From: Acidimicrobiales bacterium
Lineage (GTDB): Bacteria; Actinomycetota; Acidimicrobiia; Acidimicrobiales; SZUA-35
Assembly (NCBI GenBank): GCA_020628065.1
Contig: JAHDFR010000045.1
Span: 1 to 32,526 of the forward strand
DNA: 32,526 nucleotides
Direction of reading: 5' to 3'
Positions 25,770-32,526 of the stretch are shown piece after piece; within the stretch, counting starts at the first letter, position 1, and each line of letters starts with the position of its first letter. Below the pieces are notes generated by a model. The model ran no database searches. It was given only the letters and a program-made list of their open reading frames with translations, and was not told the origin of the DNA. The translations under genes were made by a program, and so were the position numbers.

Positions 25770-27109
25770 TCGGAACCAAAGACGAACTTGGCAGCGGCAA
25801 GCGAGGTGGCATGGCCGAAAACGACGACATGGTCGCCCGCTTCCAGCTCGGTCGCCCCGCGGGCGATCACGGGTCCTTCCCCGCTGCGGATAACGGCTCC
25901 GATAAGCAGATCATCCGGCAGCTCAAGCTCGGCGATGCGCGATCCGTCGGCTGCGCTCCCAAACCTGATCTCAACCTCGTCAACCTCTGAGTTGCCTTCC
26001 AGAAAAGTTGCCACTGCGGTGACACCAACCCGCATGGAGCGGAGCACGGCGTTGGCCGAAGCGGTCCTGGGACTGACGGCGGCGTCTATACCGAACCGAC
26101 GCACCAGCGGCAGCAGCTCCAGGCGGTGCAGCACAGCGACGGTGAATGCACTGCCCTCGGCGCTGGCAAAGGCACAGGCCAGCACATTGGACGGGTCCTC
26201 GCCGGTTGCGGCGACAACCACGTCCATTGCACCGATGCCTTCCTCGAGCAACAGATTGGTGTTGGTGACATCGCCTTGGGCAACCACCGTGCGCCGCAAC
26301 CGATGCGAAAGCATCTCGGCCCGGTCCGGGTCTCGTTCGACCAAAACAACATCGACCCCCTCGTACTCGAGGTGTTCGGCAACCCGGGTTCCGACAGCAC
26401 CGCCCCCCAAAACCATTGCCTTGCGTACCCGTTTGGACTCGACACCCAGGAGCTTGAGCACCTTCCGTTTGGCCGACGCCGCACAGAGAATCCGGACGTG
26501 ATCCCCAGGCTGAAGCCGATCGGTTCCCGAAGGGATGATTGTCTCATCGTTACGGGTGATCGCTCCGCACAAGAAGTCGGAGCGCGTCTGGCCGATCTGC
26601 TCCAGTGTCTGACCGGCTATCGACGCCCCATCGGCAACATAGGCACCGACGACCACCAGCTGTCCCTCGGCCATCGGATAGATCTCATCGGCACCGGTCG
26701 AGTGGACCAGTTCGATTATTTCATCGGCCGTTTCGGCATCGGGATCGATGACGACATCGGCGCCAACTCTGCGCAGAAGTTTTTTGCCTGCATCGCCTCT
26801 CAACTCGTCGTTTTCCACTCGAACGACAGTGGTGCGGACACCGCGTTCCTTGGCCAACATGGTCGCCACCAAGTTGACCTCATCGGATTGGGTAACGGCG
26901 GCCATCAGCCCGGCGTTTTCGATACCGGCCTCCAGCAAATTGGAGGGTAGTGTGCCGGAGCCGACGATGACCTGCACGTCAAGCTCGGCGCCGATGGCGG
27001 CTGCTCGACTCGGATCTTTCTCGATGACGACGACGTCGACACCCTCACCTGTCAGGCGCTCAGCCAGGTAGCCGCCAACCTCACCAGCACCGACAATCAC
27101 CACATGCAT
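25766..27109 (-). CDS. trkA: Trk system NAD-binding regulatory subunit TrkA (two RCK domains)
   Basis: MHVVIVGAGEVGGYLAERLTGEGVDVVVIEKD and AMVLGGGAVGTRVAEHLEYEGVDVVLVERD; ATGA overlap with trkH start. Confidence 0.94.
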   Translation of the reverse strand: MHVVIVGAGEVGGYLAERLTGEGVDVVVIEKDPSRAAAIGAELDVQVIVGSGTLPSNLLEAGIENAGLMAAVTQSDEVNLVATMLAKERGVRTTVVRVENDELRGDAGKKLLRRVGADVVIDPDAETADEIIELVHSTGADEIYPMAEGQLVVVGAYVADGASIAGQTLEQIGQTRSDFLCGAITRNDETIIPSGTDRLQPGDHVRILCAASAKRKVLKLLGVESKRVRKAMVLGGGAVGTRVAEHLEYEGVDVVLVERDPDRAEMLSHRLRRTVVAQGDVTNTNLLLEEGIGAMDVVVAATGEDPSNVLACAFASAEGSAFTVAVLHRLELLPLVRRFGIDAAVSPRTASANAVLRSMRVGVTAVATFLEGNSEVDEVEIRFGSAADGSRIAELELPDDLLIGAVIRSGEGPVIARGATELEAGDHVVVFGHATSLAAAKFVFGSE

Positions 27110-27174
27110 ATGGCTGCCAACTTGTCTTCAATCAATTCGTTCTGATGGATTTGTTCCGATGCCGCGGTCTCGGA

Positions 27175-27954
27175 CTACGAGGCCGACCAGCGACGCAGCC
27201 GTGCCAGCAGCTCATCGAAGATTTCAGGCAGACCACGAGCGCGACTGCCGTAACTGTGGATCGGCGCTTGAGCGTTGTGAGCCTCGTTGATCAACACACG
27301 GTTCGGTATGGCAGGGGTCCACACCGCTCGTCGGCCGACCATTCCATAGAGCTCCTCGATGCGGTTGTTGGCATCGTTCGACGTCGGGGGAACGCGATTT
27401 AGCACCACACCGGCGATGTCCAGATTGCTGTTGTGCTCATCCCAGATCGAGTCCACCAAGTCCAAAACTGGATTGATGCCTCTCAGGCCGAATACGGTCG
27501 GCTCGACAATGATGAGAGCTCCGTCGGCGGCTGTAAGCCCGCACGAGGTGTTCAGACCGAGTGAGGGAGCGCAGTCAATCAACACGAGGTCAAACGAGTC
27601 GGCAACCCCGTCGAGGGCCCGCCGAAGCCTTTGGGCGGTTGTTGCCCCCTGACGGTCATTCTCCCGTTCGGTCAGGTCGTGACCGCCCGGCAGCAGCCAA
27701 ATATCGTCGCTCCAGCCGGAGGGCACGATCATGTCAGCCGCAGCTCCCGTCTTGGTTGACTGCATGGCGTCGCCGGTGCCGAGGTTCTCCAACGAGGGTT
27801 CAACACCCAAGGACCAAGTGGCGTTGGCCTGAGCATCAAGATCGACCACCAGGGTTCGAACCCCGGCGTTCAGGGCTGCCGAAGCCAACCCGAGCACGAC
27901 GGTTGTCTTGCCGACCCCGCCCTTTTGGTTGAGTACCGCAACCGAGCGCTTCAT
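27175..27954 (-). CDS. ParA-family ATPase, no ParB partner in window
   Basis: SVAVLNQKGGVGKTTVVLGLASAAL (deviant Walker A), LVVDLDAQANATWSLG, LVLIDCAPSLGLNT; start set at ATG of MKRSV. Confidence 0.92.
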   Translation of the reverse strand: MKRSVAVLNQKGGVGKTTVVLGLASAALNAGVRTLVVDLDAQANATWSLGVEPSLENLGTGDAMQSTKTGAAADMIVPSGWSDDIWLLPGGHDLTERENDRQGATTAQRLRRALDGVADSFDLVLIDCAPSLGLNTSCGLTAADGALIIVEPTVFGLRGINPVLDLVDSIWDEHNSNLDIAGVVLNRVPPTSNDANNRIEELYGMVGRRAVWTPAIPNRVLINEAHNAQAPIHSYGSRARGLPEIFDELLARLRRWSAS

Positions 27955-28110
27955 ACCATCCTCTTCCCTTGACGCCCACCTGTGCCTAACTGACGGCTCT
28001 ACTCTAGGGCGAGAACGCAAAAGAGAGGGGGAGGACGTTCGAGCGCGAGCTTGGACGCGCTGGAAGGCGGAAGCCGGGTAGCTGAGCTGCCCAACCCGTA
28101 ACGTGGGGTG

Positions 28111-28548
28111 TTAGAGCGCTACCCCACCGGCTTGTGAGCGGTCCTGACGTCGGAGATCGATCACGTCGGCGTTCGTGCGATCCTCCAACAGACCCCGAAG
28201 TCGGGCGATCTCTCGCTCATGCTCGTCCCGCTTTCGCCGAGCCGCCGTGAGTGCACCGTCAGCCCTGGCGATGAGACTACGGAGATTGGCCAGCTCGGCC
28301 ACCATGCTGGCGTCGTGAACTCCGGTAGCGGGTGCCTCAGCGGGCATGGGTTGACGCATCGGATCTTCCAGCTCGGCCCGCAGGGCGAACAAATCGTTCA
28401 CAGCCTGGGTTCGCTGTCGTTCGATCTTCCGGCGACTCTCTACAAGCTTTCGGGTGATCGCTTGATGGCGTCGATCGAGAACCCACATTCCGACACCTCC
28501 GACAAGGAGGCCGATCATTAGGCCGATCACCAAATTCAAGTTCCACAT
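28111..28548 (-). CDS. membrane-anchored coiled-coil protein, unknown function
   Basis: MWNLNLVIGLMIGLLVGGVGMWVLDRRHQ TM segment followed by charged heptad-like region RKLVESRRKIERQRTQ...ARRKRDEHEREIARLRGLLEDR. Confidence 0.7.
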   Translation of the reverse strand: MWNLNLVIGLMIGLLVGGVGMWVLDRRHQAITRKLVESRRKIERQRTQAVNDLFALRAELEDPMRQPMPAEAPATGVHDASMVAELANLRSLIARADGALTAARRKRDEHEREIARLRGLLEDRTNADVIDLRRQDRSQAGGVAL

Positions 28549-28652
28549 TTTGTGTATCCGCCGATCCTGTTCCCAGATAGATCCGTGGATTAGTGTAATG
28601 CGTTCCACCGGCCGAAACCAGCCCCAGATCACTGCTGAAGCCCGTTTCGGTC

Positions 28653-28680
28653 AAAAAAACGCCGTTTCAGAAGCGTTTCA
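28653..28680 (-). terminator. putative Rho-independent terminator downstream of tdk
   Basis: Minus strand AAACGC-ttctgaaacg-GCGTTT followed by a T-run. Confidence 0.4.
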
Positions 28681-28850
28681 TTCGTGTTTCAGGCAACACT
28701 GCCAGCGTCGGCGAGCCAAACCGCTCAATTAAGTGATCTGTTGGCCTGCACCAAACACCTACCCTGCTTGAGTCCCTGGCCGCCCTATCGACCGGTAGCG
28801 ATGCCCAGCCGAGTGGGGAAAACGGACCGCCATCGCGTAAACAGCGTGGG

Positions 28851-29489
28851 TCAGTAGGCGTCGAACAGGGCGTTTTGGTTGCTCTCGTTCTTGCTCGCCA
28901 GCCAATGACGCCTGCATCGCAAGTCGTAGCTAATGGATACGTCACTAACCCGCTCGTCCTGAAGATCGGCTCCCCCGACAACTTTGAGATCACCCTCGTA
29001 GACCTGACGCCCATTCACAACGCGGGCGTTGTGAGTCGCTCGCGCCCCGCACCAACAACGGGCCTCAACCTGCAGCTCCATTCGCCGATCCGCTACCTCA
29101 AGTAGTCGTTGGGTGCCGGGAAACAGTTTGCCTTGGAACGACGTCAACAGGCCGAAGGCGTAGACCTCCACCCCTAGTTCGTCCACCACCCGCGCCAGCT
29201 GGTCGATTTGACCAGGCTCATAGAACTGGGCCTCATCGCACACCACGGCATGGAGTCCATTGCGTAGTAGGTGTTCCTGGAAGACAAGGCGCTCCAAGTC
29301 AACCGTTCCGTCAATAATCGCCGCCTCCGCCGACACCCCCAACCGGCTTGACACTACGCCCTCGTTGCGATCCATTTGCGTGATCAACAGACAAGGAAGG
29401 CCACCCTTGCTGAGGTTGTGATGAATCTGCAGCGCCTGTGTTGACTTTCCGGAACCCATAGTCCCGTAAAAGAAACGAAGTTCAGCCAT
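28851..29489 (-). CDS. tdk: thymidine kinase
   Basis: LRFFYGTMGSGKSTQALQIHHNL, VVCDEAQFYEPGQIDQLA, YAFGLLTSFQGKLFPGTQRLLEVAD. Confidence 0.95.
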   Translation of the reverse strand: MAELRFFYGTMGSGKSTQALQIHHNLSKGGLPCLLITQMDRNEGVVSSRLGVSAEAAIIDGTVDLERLVFQEHLLRNGLHAVVCDEAQFYEPGQIDQLARVVDELGVEVYAFGLLTSFQGKLFPGTQRLLEVADRRMELQVEARCWCGARATHNARVVNGRQVYEGDLKVVGGADLQDERVSDVSISYDLRCRRHWLASKNESNQNALFDAY

Positions 29490-29658
29490 CGCAACGACGA
29501 TAGCGGGCAGCTCCGACGCTGTCCTATAAGCCGGTGTCTAGGTGAGAAAGCCTAGTGGAGCCACGCCTTTCGCCAACTGACGTTTCGGTCATGTCGAGGG
29601 TCGACCGGTACGATGGAACTGACATGGGCGTTGCGGAACGTACGGTACAGCACGGGGC

Positions 29659-30420
29659 ATGACCAGCTACACACGCCTTCAGGCGGACGGTGCCGATGAA
29701 CTCCAACGTGGACCCATTGGTTGGTTTGGTCGACCGGTGTTTCTCGAGCTCCGCAATCGGTTTGAACGTCGAGCCTTGAGAACGAGCCCTCTGTGGACGG
29801 CTGAGGGCGTTCCGGCCGGGTTGGGTCGCCCGCTTCTGCTGATTCCCGGTTTCCTGGCCAACCCGACGAGTTGCGACCCTATGCGCGACATTCTCAAAGC
29901 GGCCGGATGGAACGTCAAGGTGGCTGAGATCGGAAGAAACTCCGGGCCGGCCTACACCTCGCTTGATGTTTGTACCGAACATCTGGAGACAATGGCCAAC
30001 AACGGGAAGACTCCGGTCACCGTTGTCGGTCACTCCCGGGGAGGTCAGTACGGTCGGATTCTGGCTGTTCGCCACGAGCATTTGGTTCGTCAGGTGATAG
30101 CGCTCGGGGCCCCGCTGCTCATCAAATATCCTCGCTTCGCCCCAGTGCGCGTTCCGATCGAGCTTTTGGAAGTCAGCTGGCGTAGTGGCGCCTTTGGACC
30201 GGTCGACGTCGGCCAAGAAGATGCCGTCGATCGTGATCGGTTTGTTCCTTTCCCACCGCACATCGACTTTGTCTCCGTCTACTCTCGAAACGACGGCATA
30301 GTTGATTGGCGAGCGAGCCGCGATCCTGCGGCCCGGCTGATCGAAGTGTCGTCATCGCACCGCGGCCTGGTCAATGGTCTCCCCGGGGTGGCTGCGGTGG
30401 CTGCCGCCCTCTCCGACTAG
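29659..30420 (+). CDS. alpha/beta-hydrolase fold protein (lipase/esterase-like)
   Basis: LLLIPGFLANPTSCDPMRDIL, VTVVGHSRGGQYGRILA, C-terminal SSHRGLVNG. Confidence 0.85.
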   Translation: MTSYTRLQADGADELQRGPIGWFGRPVFLELRNRFERRALRTSPLWTAEGVPAGLGRPLLLIPGFLANPTSCDPMRDILKAAGWNVKVAEIGRNSGPAYTSLDVCTEHLETMANNGKTPVTVVGHSRGGQYGRILAVRHEHLVRQVIALGAPLLIKYPRFAPVRVPIELLEVSWRSGAFGPVDVGQEDAVDRDRFVPFPPHIDFVSVYSRNDGIVDWRASRDPAARLIEVSSSHRGLVNGLPGVAAVAAALSD

Positions 30421-30502
30421 GCGCACCGGCTCGCACTGTTGAACGAAAGCTCTGACATCGACAAGGTTGCGAAGTACCGATCGCCATTGGCACTGTGTGC
30501 CA

Positions 30503-31372
30503 ATGGAAATGGCACCGAGCATCGAACGAATTGGGGTTGTCGGCGCTGGCCTGATGGGCTCCGGAATCGCCGAGGTTGCGGCCAAGGCAGGCATGGACGT
30601 CACCGTCGTGGAGGCGTCCTCTGCCGCGGCCGAAGCCGGACTGGCCCGTATTCAGACATCGATTGACCGGGCTGTCAGCAAATCCAAGCTGACTGAGGAT
30701 GAGGGGGCATCAATGATGTCCCGCATTCATCTGACCCAAGAGGTGGACAGCCTGGCTGATCGCCAGTTGGTCATCGAAGCTGTAGTGGAGGACGAGACGG
30801 TCAAGGTTGACTTGTTCCGACAGCTCGATCAGGTGGTCTCCAACGATGCGATACTCGCCTCGAACACCTCCTCCATCCCGATCATGAAGCTGGCCATGGC
30901 CACTGCCCGACCGGAGAACGTGATTGGGATCCACTTCTTCAATCCGGTTCCGGTTCTGGATCTGGTCGAGCTCGTCATCTCGCTCCACACCTCGGCCGAG
31001 ACACACCAGGTGGCCCGAAGCTTCGCCCAGGTCCAGCTTGGAAAGTCGGTGATCGAATCCCAGGATCGAGCCGGCTTCATCGTAAACGCCCTCCTCATTC
31101 CGTATATCCTCTCGGCGGTTCGAATGTTCGAGTCCGGATTCGCCTCGAAAGAGGACATCGACCAGGGGATGGTGATCGGCTGCGCCCACCCTATGGGCCC
31201 GCTCGCCCTGGCCGATCTCATCGGGTTGGATACGACGATGGCGGTTGCCGACTCGCTATACGAGGAGTTTCGCGAACAGCTGTACGCTCCCCCACCGCTG
31301 CTGGCTCGAATGGTTGACGCCGGGTTGTTGGGCCGGAAGGCGGGGCGCGGCTTCTACGAGTACTCCCGATAA
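30503..31372 (+). CDS. 3-hydroxybutyryl-CoA / 3-hydroxyacyl-CoA dehydrogenase
   Basis: RIGVVGAGLMGSGIAEVAAKAGMDVTVVEAS, VIEAVVEDETVKVDLF, ASNTSSIPIMKLA, GIHFFNPVPVLDLVELV, DRAGFIVNALLIPYI; start at ATG 30503 or 30509. Confidence 0.93.
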   Translation: MEMAPSIERIGVVGAGLMGSGIAEVAAKAGMDVTVVEASSAAAEAGLARIQTSIDRAVSKSKLTEDEGASMMSRIHLTQEVDSLADRQLVIEAVVEDETVKVDLFRQLDQVVSNDAILASNTSSIPIMKLAMATARPENVIGIHFFNPVPVLDLVELVISLHTSAETHQVARSFAQVQLGKSVIESQDRAGFIVNALLIPYILSAVRMFESGFASKEDIDQGMVIGCAHPMGPLALADLIGLDTTMAVADSLYEEFREQLYAPPPLLARMVDAGLLGRKAGRGFYEYSR

Positions 31373-31386
31373 GACGAGACGCGAGA

Positions 31387-31412
31387 AGCCCCACGGCCGA
31401 GGCCGTGGGGCT
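31387..31412. terminator. strong bidirectional hairpin between convergent genes
   Basis: AGCCCCACGGCC-GA-GGCCGTGGGGCT, perfect 12-bp arms, between gene ends 31372 and 31448; no long U tract. Confidence 0.75.
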
Positions 31413-31447
31413 GTCAATCGTCGCAGCCGATCAGGCCGCTGGTACTA

Positions 31448-32524
31448 CTAGCTCGGTGACTCGTTGAGGAAGGTCTTGCGAGTCGGCCGGTCATAGGGTG
31501 ACCGTAGCGGGAATCGCTTGACCAAGTCTTTGGCCTGGCTCACCCACTCGTCTCGCTCGATCCGACCCGGGAAGGCATCGATGGCATCGGTCACCTTGGC
31601 CACATCGGCCTTCTTGAACGCCGCCAGCTGCTCCCAGCTCTGAATACCGAAGCCGTTGAGCGTCTTCTCCATCACCGGACCAATTCCGTTAACGACCTTA
31701 AGGTCGTCTTTGTGCACGGCGCCTGCAGTGCCCAGCTTGGTGCTGCCTCGCTGCCAATCCTTGCCCGAAGGGGGCTTGGTTGACGTCTTGGCCACTGCCT
31801 TCTTAGTCGCCTTCTTCTTGGCAGGCTTCTTCTTGGGTTTGGGAGCCGAAGTCTTTTCGCCTGGCACATGTCCGGCGTCGAGAAGCTTCTGAGCCCCACC
31901 CTTCCAATCGTCTCGTTCGATCCGACCAGGGAAGGCGTCGATAGCTTCTGTCACCTTGTCAATGTCGCCCTTGGTGAAAGCGGCCACCTGCTCCCAAGTC
32001 TGGATGCCGAAGCTGTTGAGCGTCTTCTCCATCACCGGCCCGATGCCGTTGATCCGCTTGAGATCATCAACATGGTTGGCTCCCGGAGTGCCCAGCTTGG
32101 TCGTGCCCTTGCGCCACGAGCCGTCACCCGTTGAAGAGGTTGTACTCTTCGCCTTCTTGGCCTTCTTCTTGGCTTTTTCGGCCGCCTTGTCAGCATCCTT
32201 CGCCGCCTGTTTGGCATCCTTCGCTGACTGTTCAGCATCGGCCAGCTGCTTGCGAAGCTGTTCAATGGTGCGGTCTCTTGTCGGAACCAAAGACGCTTTG
32301 CGCTCAGCCTCTGCCAGCTTGCGTTGCAGCTCCTTTGACTGATCGCTCTCAGTCTTCGCTGTGGACCTGGCGGTCTCAAGATCTCTGGCCGTGGTTGACA
32401 ACCTTGACTCAAGCCCGGAAACCTTGCCGGCATCAGCCTTCGCCTTAGCCAACTCAGCCTCAAGACCGCCAACCTTGCCGGCATCAGCCTTCGCCTTAGC
32501 CAACTCAGCCTGCAAGCCTGACAC
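31448..32524 (-). CDS. coiled-coil protein with two HhH (GIGPxxEKTLNxxGIxxWEQ..GRIERDxW) domains and Lys/Ala-rich H1-like linkers; 5' end outside window
   Basis: ORF open to window edge; two near-identical domains DLKRINGIGPVMEKTLNSFGIQTWEQVAAF...GRIERDDW and DLKVVNGIGPVMEKTLNGFGIQSWEQLAAF...GRIERDEW separated by KPKKKPAKKKATKKAVAK. Confidence 0.85.
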   Translation of the reverse strand: MSGLQAELAKAKADAGKVGGLEAELAKAKADAGKVSGLESRLSTTARDLETARSTAKTESDQSKELQRKLAEAERKASLVPTRDRTIEQLRKQLADAEQSAKDAKQAAKDADKAAEKAKKKAKKAKSTTSSTGDGSWRKGTTKLGTPGANHVDDLKRINGIGPVMEKTLNSFGIQTWEQVAAFTKGDIDKVTEAIDAFPGRIERDDWKGGAQKLLDAGHVPGEKTSAPKPKKKPAKKKATKKAVAKTSTKPPSGKDWQRGSTKLGTAGAVHKDDLKVVNGIGPVMEKTLNGFGIQSWEQLAAFKKADVAKVTDAIDAFPGRIERDEWVSQAKDLVKRFPLRSPYDRPTRKTFLNESPS

Positions 32525-32526
32525 CT
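32422..32526. repeat. 51-bp in-frame tandem repeat (LEAELAKAKADAGKVxG, 17 aa) running off the window end
   Basis: accttgccggcatcagccttcgccttagccaactcagcct occurs at 32422 and again at 32473. Confidence 0.9.

Noticed and set aside
25788-26950. Long plus-strand ORFs antisense to trkA (25788..26501, 26126..26950)
   Set aside because: Shadow ORFs of the two RCK domains; low-complexity Ser/Thr/Arg or His/Gly composition.
1-32526. CRISPR arrays, transposases, integrases, phage genes or a defence island
   Set aside because: None seen; the only restriction-related gene is the solitary methyltransferase, and direct repeats found are short tandem duplications or intragenic repeats.

Overview
The window is about 32.5 kb of high-GC chromosomal bacterial sequence. 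The gene content (DUF3039, DUF2510/RDD, CarD, GTG starts, ParA, MurA with Asp at the catalytic Cys position) suggests an actinobacterium, possibly Acidimicrobiia; this is inference only. It carries mostly housekeeping genes: partial tRNA-Gly, Fpg/Nei-type glycosylase, metX, an orphan N6-adenine DNA methyltransferase, DEAD-box helicase, serine beta-lactamase-like hydrolase, murA, lgt, a long acyl-CoA dehydrogenase, an MBL-fold protein, carD, RDD protein, galE, rbsK, nucleoside hydrolase, DUF3039, 5-FTHF cyclo-ligase, M20 peptidase, GH3/NagZ lipoprotein, ung, HpcH/HpaI aldolase, trkH-trkA, parA, a coiled-coil membrane protein, tdk, alpha/beta hydrolase, 3-hydroxyacyl-CoA dehydrogenase, and a truncated coiled-coil / tandem-HhH / Lys-rich protein. 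The most notable find is a peroxiredoxin (BCP/PrxQ-like) that the ORF track splits in two. It has an in-frame TGA exactly at the peroxidatic Cys (TPG-U-T), followed by a perfect 7-bp hairpin with a GU-containing loop at SECIS spacing. It has no Cys anywhere, including at the resolving position, so it looks like a 1-Sec selenoprotein. A roughly 16-bp-period tandem array lies directly upstream of it. Other points of interest are an MBL-fold protein that has lost almost all metal ligands, a MurA with Cys-to-Asp at the fosfomycin target, and the orphan methyltransferase. No CRISPR array, transposon or prophage was seen.
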